The notes under the pieces are model-generated. The model worked only from the letters and a program-made list of their open reading frames with translations, was not told the origin of the DNA and did no database searches. DNA of 64,000 nt from Coptis chinensis (taxonomy: Eukaryota > Streptophyta > Magnoliopsida > Ranunculales > Ranunculaceae). The DNA is taken from assembly GCA_015680905.1 (NCBI GenBank), contig CM027385.1:21272501-21336500 (forward strand), given 5' to 3'. Position numbers and translations under genes: made by a program. This document shows, piece by piece, positions 1 to 11,384 of the stretch. Position 1 is the first letter of the stretch. Each line of letters opens with the position of its first letter.

Positions 1-78
1 CTCTGGCAAAGTTGAAAGTTTTGTGTTAGGTGAGGGGGTCATGTAAATCATCTGGGCTAGATTTTGAAGCATAGTTTG
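1..78 (-). pseudogene. Gag region of outer gypsy element, continuation
   Basis: Open minus-strand frame that continues the gag-like frame of 42846-43420 across the inserted 42.8-kb element. Bases 74-78 are GTTTG, the same five bases that follow the far LTR at 42841-42845. Confidence 0.6.
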
Positions 79-781
79 TGTAAGGGAGATTTCCCATCAT
101 TGGATAGATAGATGACACGTGTATAGGAAATAACTCAGGACTATAGATATCCAGAATGAGACGAGGACCATCGGATCAGTTTTGCGGATAAGTGATCTCG
201 TGTTTAGCACGAGTGTTTAGTAGGCATGTGCCAGGTACGTGACTGACCGCCTCTAAGCATAACAATTCTCCAAGTTGTTAGGAACTGATATAGACATTGT
301 TAGGAACTGATATGGATAGTTCCTGAACTGAAGGAAACTAAAGAGGGCGATCTTTGATGATAAGGAAGGAATCGTAATGACATATCTTAAGAGTTACCTT
401 TTAGATATAATCTTCCCATATACGATGGGACATTATGATCAACAAGGAAACCTACCTCTAACAAGATATGGTCTAGATTCATACTTTCATAAGAAGAGGA
501 TTCCTAATAGGAAGGCAGAGTCCAAAGATGGAAGGGAACTCACAAGCGGTGAGGTTCGCCCTAACCCTAGGACTCTCAAAGATCTTCCTATATAAACCAT
601 AGGAATTCGCTCTTAGGAACTATGCAAAATAGGGTTTGATTCTCCTAAATAAACAAAGAGATATGTAGACGGTTCAACCCTGAACTCACAATCATCTCAT
701 CCCTTCTCTACTCAATAAAAGCTTCTATCTAGATCACAAGGCACAGAGGAAGATCAGGGGATACTCGGAAACTCCCCTACA
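79..781 (+). repeat. 5' LTR of Tat-like element
   Basis: 703-bp LTR from TGTAAGGGAG to CCCTACA, with a TATA box (CTATATAAACC) near 589. It has a short local duplication of GTTAGGAACTGATAT around 276-315 that the 3' LTR (42157-42840) lacks. The 72-codon open frame at 377-595 is also present in the other LTR but has no known domain. Confidence 0.9.
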
Positions 782-786
782 TCTTG

Positions 787-804
787 TGGCGCCATCTGTG
801 GGGA
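787..804 (+). other. Primer binding site of Tat-like element
   Basis: TGGCGCCATCTGTGGGGA begins five bases after the 5' LTR, the normal place for a tRNA primer site. The priming tRNA was not assigned. Confidence 0.7.
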
Positions 805-862
805 CGAAAGTAGGTAAACATTTGTTCCAAATGATTGATTTAGTTTAAAAACTCTTACCATT

Positions 863-2588
863 GTGATGGCAGGAGCAAAGAAAACAAAGGGTGGCGCTAC
901 CACGGGCAATGTTGCTGTGAGAGAAGAAGAGCACGAGATACCTGAAGGGGGGGGGGAGAATGTCGGTCACCATGATGTGAATATTCCCCTCCAAAGACTT
1001 ATGAGCAGCACCGATGGACTAGCTGCTCCAGGTGCAGGCCTCAGGAATAACGCTCAAGAGGAGCGTCAAGATGGTGAGAATGCTGTCCTTACTAACCCAG
1101 AGTCTATTCAGGCAAGCCAGGCAGTACAGGCTCTGGAATATCAAAGAAGTAATCTTGAATGTGGATTACAAATGCTAAGGCATTTGTATCAATCTGACAC
1201 AGGGAAGGAGCCACTCATCAATCTCGGTGATGACGACCTTCCAGAAGGTGGTCGTGTAAGGAACCCAAGGTGTGGGGGGCCAGTTCGTCGCGAGACATCT
1301 AAGTCGGAATATAGTAACTCAGATGAGCCCCTCGGATACAACATCTGAACCAGAGTTAACTGACCAAAATCGTGATGTTGACCCTCGACACCGAAAAAGA
1401 GCTCATATCAAGAAGCATTCTACTAAAGAAACTGCATGGGAAACTGAGAAGAATGACCTAATCCATCAGATGCATCGGATGACAGCATGGGAAACTGAGA
1501 AGAATGACCTAATCCATCAGATGCATCGGATGACAGGCAAGGAAAGAAAAATGCAAGACTCCCTTGTTCAATCCACCATAATGGGGGCATGCAGATCTCC
1601 TTTTGCATCTCGGATAATGAGAAAGCCTTACCCCTGCGGTTACTGACAACGGAATTTTAGTGTCTTCAATAGCAAGTCAGATCCGGTGGATCACGTATTC
1701 AGATATCGAGCAACTATGGGACAATATGAAAGGTATGACCACGTCATGTGTCAAGAGTTCAAAGCTTCCCTATCTGGATCTACACTCCAGTGGTACCACA
1801 TGTTACCTGAGCGGCAGATCAGGTCCTCAGAAGAAATGTTTAGGACCTTCATAGACAGGTACTCATGCAACAAGCACCAACCAAAGCGGATTGACGTATT
1901 GTTCAACATCAAGAAAAAATAGGGAGATCAGGAAATTTCAATCCAGATAGAAACATTGAGGTCCTACATGCAACGATTCGTGGAAATTTCAATCCAGATA
2001 GAGTCTTGCGACGAATAGACCGCCGTAATAGCTTTCAAACAAGGGTTGGATGAAAACAATGCCTTATTCGGATCCCTCTCTAGGAAACCACCCCGTGATT
2101 TGGAGGAACTCCTAGATAAGGTTGAGACTCATGCGGGGTGGGAGGAGGATGTCCTGAACAGACGTCAGGAAGCAAAGAAAGTTAATCGGACAGCTCCTGT
2201 GGCCCCTCGAGAAGGGAACTCTTCCTCTCAAAAACTAAAGAGCTGAATCCCCATCAAAGGGACAAATGCCCAGAGGACAGTACCAGAATGTAGCCAATAG
2301 TGCAGATGGAAAACCACAAAAGAAGCCACGTGTGGAAGGAGCTAAAGAAGCTATTCCCTCGATGGACAGAAACTTCGCCCCTCTGAACAAAATGCCAGAT
2401 GAGGTTCTAGCTCGATCAAGAATCAGAGTTAGCTAAAATGGCCAGCTCCGCTTATGCCAGGCTCCCTGGGTACCAGAGACCAAAGGACCTACTACAAGTT
2501 CCATAAGAGTAAGGGTCACAGTACCAGAGCCTGCAGGACCCTAAAAAATGAACTACATAATCTAATTGAAAGGGGGTATTTGAAGTAG
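863..2588 (+). pseudogene. gag: Tat-like gag, degenerate
   Basis: Capsid/nucleocapsid gene of the Tat-like element. It starts at MMAGAKKTKGG, 82 bases after the LTR, and proceeds through several frames (863-1348, 1272-1646, 1660-1922, 2046-2246), so frameshifts and stops have accumulated. The core Gag domain shows at 1686-1922 (LSGSTLQWYHMLPE), and a zinc-knuckle-like HKSKGHSTRAC lies near 2500-2530 close to the end. A perfect 51-bp tandem duplication occupies 1434-1535, and a 19-bp direct repeat lies near 1933 and 1984. It cannot make full-length Gag as it stands. Confidence 0.75.
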
Positions 2589-2756
2589 TTTGTAGCACAC
2601 AAATAAGCGAACGCAATACAGATTGAGGATATCAGCACGTCAATTCAGGATCCCCTAGGTACTAGACTGTTCAAAGGTCGACTCCAGATAAATATGATTT
2701 TAGGAAAGGCAAGCAAACGAAGTGGGTAGGTCACTGAAAAGGGTGTGTGATATCAA

Positions 2757-3269
2757 ATGCGCATCGCCAAGCAAATGAGGATCATGAATAGCGAATTGAC
2801 TACGACTGTTAAAGTCAATGTGGTACCCCACAAAGATCCATTTATCTTTTTCATTGAGGCTGACTATTTTAGCATCCAGAGCCCACATGAGGATGCACTT
2901 GTTCTGACACTCCCTTTTGGATATTATGATTTGCATCGCATATTGGTTGATCCAGGCAGCTCAGCAGATGTGTTATACTACGACGCATTCAAAAAACTAC
3001 AGATTCTTGATTCTGAGATGGTCACCACCAAGTCCAACCTATATGGATTCAGCGGGGACAAAGCTCTAACAGTTGGGGAGATCCAACTATCCGTAGCTAC
3101 TGGTCCGGTAACTCTCATTATAAATTTTGTTGTGGTAAAAGCTAACACACCCTACCATATGATCTTGGACAGGACCTGGCTGCACAGACTCCGCGCTGTT
3201 CCCATCACCTATCACCAATGTCAGAAGTTCCCGCATAATGGGAAAATTGAGACAATCAGAGGAGATTAG
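2757..3269 (+). pseudogene. pro: Tat-like retroviral-type aspartic protease
   Basis: Open frame of 170 codons. The active-site motif appears as VDPGSSADVL near 2946-2975; a DPGSS form instead of DTGAS is usual in Tat-lineage proteases. A flap-side segment (PYHMILDRTWL) near 3150-3180 matches the conserved YN-I-GR-W motif. It is followed by a stop at 3267 before the RT region, so the polyprotein is broken. Its role would be to cut Gag-Pol inside virus-like particles. Confidence 0.75.
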
Positions 3270-3683
3270 GTGGCTGCCAAAGCATGCTACGCTATGGTGA
3301 CAAAGTAGTCCCCACTCCCTTTTGAACCAATGAAGGTAGGGCAACCCGCCAAATAGCAATTATAGTTGGATTCACCTCTCCTGGACCTGGTCCCAAGAGA
3401 TAGGGAGGATCCCCCCTCACTGGAGCCGTTAGAGGAAGTGGAAATTGTGGGAGGCAGCTCGCCAAAAACCACTTTCATCAGCACCTTGTTAAGTTCTGAA
3501 GAGTGTCAGGCTTTAATACACTTCGAGAACACAAAGACGTGTTTGCTTGGTCATTCGAAGAAATGCCAGGAATTGACCCCCATGTGGCATGCTAATGGCT
3601 CAATGTCCGTATTGATACAGTAGTAGGCAAGCTGAAACCGAGAAAGGTAGGTGCTGACAGACCCAAAGTGGTAAAAGCCGAAG

Positions 3684-4850
3684 TTGAAACAAATAAAGGC
3701 AGCTAATTTTGTCAGGGAAATCAATTTCCCCACCTGGATTTTTAATATTGTCCCTGTACGTAAGAAGAATGGGTCATGGAGAATATGTATCGACTTCACG
3801 GATCTAAACCGCATGAGTCTAAAAGACAGTTACCTTCTACCGCGAATTGACAAATTGGTAGATGCAACGGCTGGACATGAACTATTATTTTTCACAGATG
3901 GGTCATCTGGTTACAACCAAATCCCATTGCATGAGGAATACCACAAGCATGCAAGTTTCACAACCAAGGATGGCCTGTACTGTTATCCGGTCATGCCATT
4001 CGGACTGAAAAATAAGGGAGCCACGTACCAATGTTTGGTAAACAAAATGTTTAAAGGATTGATAGGCGACATTGTGGAGGTGTATGTAGATGATCTCTTG
4101 ATCAAGAGCCTGATACAGGGAGATAATCTCTCCCACTTGAAACGTGCATTTGACATTCTCCGAGAGTATCACATGAAACTCAACCTTGCGAAATGTGCTT
4201 TTGCTGTCTCATCAGGGAAGCTTTTAGGGTATCTAGTTACTAAGCGAGGAATCGAGGCAAACCTAGATCAGATCTAGGCCCTCATAGAAATGCCTTCACC
4301 TAAAAATATGAAAGAGGTTTAAAAAGTTACAGGCAGGTTAGCAGTTCTGAACAGGTTCATCTCCAAGAATTCAGATAAGTGCAAATCTCTATTTTAGTTA
4401 CTGCGAAAGAATACCTCATTTTCATGGACGGAAGAATGCCAAAAAGCATTCGATCAGCTCAAACCGTACCTGGGGGCACCACCAATCCTTTCCAAACCAT
4501 TTGAGGGAGAAGTTTTTGGTCTTTATCTCTGTTCATCTGACTATGGTATCGGTTTTCTATTGATACGTGTGGATGAAAAGAAGGTTGAAAAATCTATCTA
4601 TTTCTTGAGTCGAACGCTCCTACCAGCAGAAACAAGATATCCTAAACTCGAAAGAGTCGCTTTAGCCCTTGTTTTTTCAGTAGAGAAATTACGACCGTAC
4701 TTCTAGTCCCACACTATCAAGGTAATCATAGAATACCAGTTACGATCAGTTCTGGAAAGGCTGAACAGGTCAAGGGGGTTAGCTAAATTGTTCGTGCAAC
4801 TGTCAGAGTATGATATTATCTACGTCCTATGAATCTTAGATAAGGGTTAG
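3684..4850 (+). pseudogene. Tat-like reverse transcriptase and first RNase H
   Basis: The RT palm motifs are clear: GSWRICIDFTDLN near 3772, FFTDGSSGYNQI near 3890, MPFGLKN near 3994, and the catalytic YVDD at about 4083-4094. The frame is open to 4277, then broken by stops. The connection and first RNase H continue to about 4850 (SWTEECQKAFDQLKP near 4430; RYPKLERVALALVF near 4640). Position and order are normal for gypsy pol. Stops at about 4276, 4321 and 4704 rule out an active enzyme. Confidence 0.85.
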
Positions 4851-5135
4851 GCACTAGCAGAATTCTTAGGAGATTTCCCAATGACCTACACTGGGTACGA
4901 CTCAACAACCCCCAGTTCAGATGATGGCATCTTGTCTGAATCTCCAAACACCGGTCCAGACCTATGGGAGTCGAGTTCCGGATGGTGACTGTTTGTGGAT
5001 GGGTCATCAAATGACAGAGGTGCAGGAGTGGGAGCTGTGTTAGTTACTCCTGACAACATGCGACTGGAGAAATCCATCCGGCTAGGTTGGAACTCCTCTA
5101 ACAATGAGGCAGAGTATGAGGCAACACTTGTTGGC

Positions 5136-6720
5136 TGATAAGAGCCCAAAACTGTAGTTTTAACCCTGTAACAGTCATACTTTTAGACCAATTATGTGAG
5201 TAATAATTAAGAGTTAATCTCGATTCACGTGTTTTATGCGTTTTCAGGGCTTCAAAGTCAATTATGTGCAGAAATGTGCCACTTTGATGAGATAAAGGAG
5301 AAATGGTTGGTTGCTAAGGAGTTCTGTGATTAAAGGCCAAGATTCAAGAAGACAAAGCCTTTCTAAAGCCCGGTCAAAGCTGAAAAATCAAAGTCAACGC
5401 GGCGTAAACAAGATTACACAAAAGTCGTGAGAACTTCCCGGGCGTATCTTTGGACTCAGACCTTGGAATTGGGTCTACCTTATGTCAAAACGACCAGCTC
5501 GAAAAGAACTTTCTAATGGTCCGAGCCTTGGCCCAATCAGAGGAGCAAAAGTGGACGAAAAGTCTATTGAAGCCAACTGTAGCTGAAAAGGCCTTTTTGG
5601 ACTAAAACAATTGGGTTTTGGGCCTGATTCTCTGGCCCAAAACATGGCTCCAAGCCCATGCACGATTTTTGGATCTGAAACATATAAAAACAAAAGATTA
5701 GCTCTTGGTTAATAGTAGCTAGTTGGACCTAAAACTATAGATAATTCTAGATCTAGTTTTCATTAAATAAAATTAAGTTTAGTTCATTTCAATTCTTGTT
5801 TTAGATTAATCTTTAGAATCATTGTTCTTCATTAGTTTGATAAATAAAATAGCTAGTTTGTCAATTTCGATTTTTGTCATTTCAATTTATAGATCTAATT
5901 TTAATTCTTGTTGAGTATCATTTATGAGTGGTTAAATTAGATTGAAATATTGTTAGTTAAATTAGCCAAGTTAGAATTTTGGTATGATGTTTAGTTATAA
6001 TTCAATGAGAAATAATGGTTTGATGAATCAAGGCTAAAACCTCCATTAGAGGGGTTGATGAAGCCTTGATGAAAACTTAGTTGTATAGTGTAGAGTCGTT
6101 GTAGAGTCTATTTCATTCTAGAAGGTCGTGTTTCACCATGAGAATGGGTGGACGACCTCACATGCTAGTTATAATTGGCAGAAATGCCATGCTAATTAGG
6201 GATTAGAACGAGCAATTCTTACCGTAAGAACGTAAGAATTGGATTACAACAGTCTATGCTAGGTGATTAAGTTGGATTCGAGGTGGATTCACTTCCCCTC
6301 TAATTCTTTATCTAGATTCACATTTCAGTATTCTGTAGTATTCCGTTATTCGTAACTTGTCAATTGAATCCACCCCGTAGTATAGAATTCCCCTCGTAAA
6401 ACTCTCACTAGACTTATGATTGATTAGTTGACACGAAACCATCGCGCTAAAAGAACTAGGAGTGGAACGAATTTGTTACTCCACTCTATTTCGATAGAAT
6501 TGAGAGTAGAAAACTTGATAGCAATTAGTAAAAATAAAGTTTTAGTTTACTTACGTTTTGAGTTTCATCGTTCATTACGTAGGTAAACTATATATCTTTT
6601 TATGTTTATCAAATGGCACCGCTGCCGGGGATCGAACCCGAGTCACCCGCGTGACAGGCGGGAATACTCACCACTATATATCTTTTTATTAAGTTTACCT
6701 AAAACTATATATCCATTGTG
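5136..6720 (+). mobile_element. Solo Athila-type LTR with appended tRNA-Asp copy
   Basis: An LTR (5136-6611, 1476 bp, TGATAAGAGCCC to GTTTATCA) of the same family as those at 45132 and 58483 sits alone in the Tat RNase H. Instead of internal element sequence it is followed by 6612-6720: two bases, then 65 nt of reverse-complement tRNA-Asp, then about 42 bp partly repeating the LTR tail (TATATATCTTTTTAT). The target duplication is TTGGC (5131-5135) and CTGGC (6721-6725), one mismatch. It looks like integration of an aberrant reverse-transcription product rather than ordinary recombination between two LTRs. Confidence 0.82.
6614..6678 (-). pseudogene. tRNA-Asp(GUC) partial copy
   Basis: The minus strand reads from the D-stem side through the anticodon arm (CCTGTCACG, anticodon GTC), the T arm (GGTTCGATCC) and the acceptor strand to an encoded CCA. 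About the first ten bases of the tRNA are missing and replaced by LTR-like sequence. The encoded CCA and its exact start at the LTR primer site mark it as a reverse-transcribed primer, not a nuclear tRNA gene. Small differences from the usual plant sequence (for example CGGTGCCA for CGGCGCCA) are visible. Confidence 0.85.
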
Positions 6721-7089
6721 CTGGCCTCACAATGGCTCTCGACCTGGGCCTAACACACCTCACAGTTTTTAGTGACTCACAGCTAGTTCTGTTTCAAGTT
6801 GATGGAGGATATGAAGTCAGAGACGAACGAATGGCCAAATACCTAGAACTGGTTAGGGGTCTTCAGAGCAAGTTTGAGAATATTCAGTTTTATCAGCTGC
6901 CTCGATCAGAAAATTGACACACAGATGCTTTGGCATATGTTGCCTCGATGTTGGGCAACAACGAGTCTCGTTCCATCCCTATAGAGTCCCAAGAGAAATC
7001 CAGCATCCAAACACTCACAGTTACAATAGTTTGTGTTATTCCAGCCATCACTCCAAATTAGATGGATCCATAAAAATCCTACCTCAAAG

Positions 7090-7965
7090 ACGGGACACTG
7101 CCTGAGGATAAGAATGTAGCAAGGCGTCTTCTTGCAAAGATACAAAGATTCACCCTCATTGAAGATGATTTGTACAAAAAGTCCTTTCTGGGACCTCATC
7201 TTAGATGTCTCTCCCCAGACCTCGCTGAACAGGTTATGCGAGAGGTTCATGAAAGAATTTGTGGCAACCACACTGGGGGCATAACACTAGCTCTCAAGAT
7301 CCTAAGGCAAGGTGACTTTTGGCTTTATATGCAAAAAGATGCACAGGTTTTTGCCTGCAAATGTGAAAAGTGTTAACAATATGCTCTGCTTATCCATTCT
7401 CCAGCAACAGAACTGAACCCATTGGCCAGCCCATGGCCATTTGCACAGTGGGGAACTGACATTGTAGGACCTGTACCGCCTGCTCCCTACAATGTCAGAT
7501 TCTTACTGGTCGCAATGGATTAATTTACTAAGTGGATAGAAGCAGTTCTCCTTGTGTTCATTCGAGAACAGGACGTTAGAAAGTTCATTTAGAACAACAT
7601 TATCTACAAGTTTGGCATACCCAAAGTTATCATCTCAGATAATGGGCAACAGTTCGCTGGAAGATTGGTCGATGAACTATATGAGGAGTTTCACATTACC
7701 TATCTGTTCTCAACTCCAAGGTATCCACAAGGCAATGGCCAGGCTAAAGCCTATAATAGGGTTATTTTGGATAACATGAAGCGTAAATTAGATGACACAA
7801 AATGTTTATGGGTCGAGGAAGTACCTAAGGTCCTATGGGCATACCGAACTTCTGAGTGGGAGCTAACTAGGAAGGACCATACATCATCAACAAGGTTAGT
7901 CAAACTGGTTTTTACTACCTACGTACTATTAAAGGTGACGTTCTTGTCAAACCATGGAACGCACA
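7090..7965 (+). pseudogene. Tat-like integrase, catalytic Glu lost
   Basis: The HHCC zinc domain is present (HERICGNHTGG near 7250; CKCEKC near 7360). The DDE core has the first Asp in WGTDIVGPV near 7450 and the second in ISDNGQQF near 7633. The third catalytic residue is missing: the expected GQAEA reads GQAKA, with codon AAA at 7746-7748. There are also in-frame stops (after CEKC; after VAMD near 7520; after RKFI) and an apparent deletion before the C-terminal tail (GDVLVKPWNAQHLRKYY, near 7935-7990). Integration function is therefore lost. Confidence 0.8.
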
Positions 7966-8033
7966 ACACCTTCGCAAGTACTATCAGTAAATTGTTATTT
8001 CATGCTTTGTTATGCATTGTTTATTCTCTCTAG

Positions 8034-9010
8034 TCATCAATAAAGTTCTTCACCTTGCAATCAAATTTATTCCTTGCACGTTCTTTATTTGTTATCCACA
8101 ATGGACTAAGCCTTTAGGGAATCGTTCTCTCACTATCTGTTCAAGAATATTGTATGCCAATTTGCTTTAGAACCAGTGATACTGAGTATAGGGAAGTTGA
8201 ACTATATGCCATTTCCTTTCTCATCCCAATGCAGTTGGAACTGTACACCAGTTCTTTCAAACTGTGATTATCCTCGATTGGTTAAGCCTTTAGGGAATCT
8301 GACCACACTAACTATTTAGTAAACTATACGCCAGTTTGACTTGAAACAAGAGATAGTGTTCTTGAGAGCATGAACTGTATGCCAGTTCCTAGAGCTCTTA
8401 AAACATCAAACATAGGGGTTGCTGGGAAGATTTGGGTTGGATCCAGATCATAGCACGCAATCATTGGCCTGGAACTATATCAGCATGATAGCACTGAGGA
8501 AGTTTCCCCCACTGCTGTTTTGGTGATACCTTATTTATTTTTTAAATAAATAGGACCTGTCGTTATTAAACAAAATGTTGTGCTCATGGCACCAAGTTAC
8601 TTTCGCAAAGACATATGTGTCTATTGCGATCGAACTTTCAGTTACAGTTAACTTGAATGGCTTCCATGATATCCCGATCAGATTCTGGTTATGCCTTATT
8701 TTAATCTGTTTAGCCTACTATGGTCACCTATTGTTGTTCCAAATGAACTTTGGGGGCATCAGGGGTAGAGTATGCATAGTAGTACATGTCATATAACATA
8801 AAATGCTTTTAATGTATGCACAAACTAGAAGAGCTGCAGATGAGCTCAGTAAGTAAATAGTATGCATGCATAAAATAGAAGAGTTGTAAAGATCAGTAAG
8901 TAAATAGTATGTGAGCTAGATAGCTCAATATTACGGACTCATACAATAATTATTTAAAAATAATTGTTTTCTAAATCATCAACTGAAAGGCTAAGTCTTT
9001 ACTTAACCTA
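8034..9010 (+). other. 3' noncoding region of Tat-like element
   Basis: No sense gene recognised. It holds short diverged repeats of the form GTATGCCAGTT (near 8151, 8200, 8245, 8330 and 8380) and two copies of TAAGCCTTTAGGGAATC (near 8107 and 8284), plus AT-rich direct repeats at 8810-8920. It separates integrase from the end of the antisense ORF. Confidence 0.5.
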
Positions 9011-9948
9011 TTAAGCAGGGCTAGAATCAAACTTTGGTTCACCATCAGTGCTTGCTACTGCACCATCGTCAAGAACTCCTGGTTCACTCTCAAAAACAGA
9101 CTGTGTGGTTGGATTAGCTCGAACGTTTGAAGGTTGGATAGAACATTTACCTAAAGCTGGCACTAGCAAAAAAGGAAGCTGAACGGGAAGCATGTCATCA
9201 TCAGTGTCTTCTTCAGAAGATGAGGAGGCATCAGGCATAAGTTCATTCTGAATAGCTGTGATACTGGTGCTTAGATCAAGAAATAAGATGAAAGGGTTGG
9301 TCACCCGCCCCTGATCATCCAACTGAGAAACATACCCAGTAGCCTCAATAGCCTCCTCAAACTTAACTTGTTTGGCTGCATTGAAGGACTCTTCCGAAAC
9401 ATCAAACACTCTCAAAGCAAAACGAATGGCATTTTCAGTTGACCTCTTCTTCACCTCCTTCACCACTTGGGAATAAAACTAAGAGGTCTTCGCCAAGAGG
9501 TCACCAACCTTCTTATCAGAGCGAAGACACTTCTCTTTTAGAGCCCTCTCATAGCCTGACATGACGTCATTTGAATGGGCAATGGCTTGGCCAACCATCT
9601 CGGTGTTCCTACAGTGAAGTTCCCCTTGGACTTAGTCATGCTTTGCTTGCAGGGTGGTGAAGTGGGAGCGCAGTTCCAAGAACTTCACTTTCCAAGAGAC
9701 AGCATCAGCAGCTCCTTTTTGGGCTTTTTCCAGAGAGCTCCGGAGGTTGGAGATAGTGTCTCTCATATTCTTAAAGCCAGTATCAGACTTTTTCTCTTTC
9801 GCCAAGAGCTAGTCAACCTGGATCTGCAGCTCTTCAATTCTTTTCTCAGTAGCCTTTTTCGCCCAGACCAGCTCACCAGTAACCATGTCGCCAGTGGCTG
9901 TACTGACTGAGGCCGCAAAGATTGGTTCTTTTATGGTCAAAAAGTTAT
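9011..9948 (-). pseudogene. Antisense ORF of Tat-like element, C-terminal part
   Basis: The minus strand encodes a long charged helical region: KKATEKRIEELQIQ near 9840, MRDTISNLRSSLEKAQKG near 9720, then VKEVKKRSTENAIRFALRVF and an acidic tail (SSSSEEDTDDDM near 9210) ending at 9011. Three in-frame stops interrupt it. The upstream edge looks like a splice acceptor (TCCTTTTCTAG near 9950-9960 on the minus strand). The N-terminal half is 30 kb away at 40018-41807. Tat elements such as Grande and Retand carry an antisense gene at this place; its function is unknown. Confidence 0.7.
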
Positions 9949-9970
9949 TCACTAACTAGAAAAGGACTAG

Positions 9971-10564
9971 CATTTCACCCGGCCATGCTGGGATTGTTTC
10001 ATTGTACGCTTTAAATGTTTGGGTTTACCTGTATTTTGGGCTTAATTTTTATAAAATTATTAGAGTCAACTATACTTAATTGGCTTAGTCCATTTTGGCG
10101 ACATGGGATGTAAAAAATGGGAAGAAAAATAGTGAGATGGAATAACTCAAAGCTGAATCAAAATTGAAAATTTCTAAATAAAATAGAATGCAACAGACAA
10201 AGAATTCGCCCAAACAAAATTTTGGTGTGTACGTATGAAAATGAGAATCATGTATGCATGAAAATCATATGGTCTGTAGCCTAACCTGACGTCCATAGAA
10301 TGGACCCCATTTGATAACATAAAGAAAGAATGGTTAATAAAGCAAAAAAGTACATACATGATTTTAAGAACACTATAGATTGCTGTCACTTGACTAAAGA
10401 AAATATATATGCGAATGAATAAATAGTTTGCTCTCATTACACTTGATACCATGGCATCAGGATCTCCCCATATCCAAAGAAAAGCATCTAATCAACTTCA
10501 AATATTTCTAAGTGAGGCTAGCTAGCAGCTACTAACCATATACCCCAGCCATCCGACCTCAAAC
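9971..10564. other. Helitron end region without recognised gene
   Basis: AT-rich. Contains the GC-rich hairpin next to the CTAG end (about 9978-9992). No convincing coding sequence on either strand. Confidence 0.4.
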
Positions 10565-11384
10565 ATGGAGAAAGAAAATGGTGTCTCCACTTCAGTTGTT
10601 GCCAACGTCTTGCTTACATTTGTAATCACCTTTTTCATAGGTATGTGAACCAAGTCATTATATTACAGCTATATTTAGTTACAAATTTTGTCTGTGCCCC
10701 TAATATAATTGGCTTCTTTACTGCCTTAGGCGTGCAAGGAACCATTGGTGTGAACTATGGTACAGTAGTAAACGATCTTCCTCCAGTAGAAGAAGTTGCA
10801 CACTTTCTCCTCCAAAAAACCATTATAAATTGTGTTAGGCTATTCGATGCCAACCCCTCAACGTTAAGAGCATTTGCACACAATGGCATTGAAGTAACCA
10901 TCATTGTACCTAATGAACAAATACCTGACCTTGCCAAGCTCTCCTTTGCTCAGCAGTAGATTAGTACTCGTGTGCTTCCTTACACTCCAGCAATAAATAT
11001 TGTTCGCATCTTAGTAGGTAATGAGGTCTTATCAACGGCGAACAGATTACTACTAGTAAGCCTTCTTCCAGCTATGCGAAACCTCCACACTGCCCTTGTT
11101 GGCATGTCTCTTGACCGTCAAATCAAAGTGTCCACACCACATTCATTTGGCATATTATCCTCCTCTAGTACCCCTTCAACTGGAAAGTTCCGAAAAGGCT
11201 ATGATACTATTGTGTTAAAGCCATTGCTTAGCTTCCTAAGAGCCACCAGTTCTCCTTTCATCATAAATCCATATCCATTCTTTGGTTGCTCAGCTGACAC
11301 ACATGATTATGCTCTATTTAGACCCAATACAGCATTGAAGCTCCTTGGCTTCTCGGATTTGGCGATTGTTATTGTTGAAACTGG
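10565..11384 (+). pseudogene. Glucan endo-1,3-beta-glucosidase (GH17) fragment
   Basis: Exon 1 (10565-10640) encodes a signal peptide (MEKENGVSTSVVANVLLTF). An 89-bp GT-AG intron follows, and exon 2 starts at 10730 with GVQGTIGVNYG, the start of mature GH17 enzymes that cut beta-1,3-glucan (callose) in the wall. The acid/base Glu is present in VRILVGNEV, and the nucleophile region is reached as IVIVETG. It is broken in three ways: TAG at 10957-10959 where the family has Trp, a short internal deletion after ALFRPN, and truncation immediately after ETG, losing the rest of the barrel. It lies antisense to the proposed Helitron and is probably captured cargo. Confidence 0.85.

Larger units (their letters stand above)
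4989..6945 (+). pseudogene. Second RNase H domain, split by a solo LTR
   Basis: Tat elements carry an extra RNase H after the normal one. Here LFVDGSSNDRGAGVGAV begins near 4989 (catalytic Asp in FVDGS), and NNEAEYEATLVG runs up to 5135. An LTR insertion intervenes at 5136-6720, and the frame resumes in GLTMALDLGL with SDSQLV near 6770 and HTDALA near 6920. The joined reading is continuous across the target site TTGGC/CTGGC, so the domain was open when the LTR inserted. A TGA follows PRSEN near 6918. Confidence 0.8.

Noticed and set aside
377..595. 72-codon open frame in the Tat-like LTR, repeated at 42429-42647
   Set aside because: It is present because the two LTRs are copies of each other. 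It has no known domain and overlaps the promoter region, so there is no evidence of a gene.
6614..6678. Functional tRNA-Asp gene on the minus strand
   Set aside because: The 5' end of the tRNA is missing, CCA is encoded in the DNA, and it starts exactly at the LTR primer site. It is a reverse-transcribed primer copy.
8034..9010. Coding continuation of Tat integrase or an env-like gene
   Set aside because: The frames are short and broken, and the region is made of small diverged repeats typical of Tat 3' noncoding DNA.
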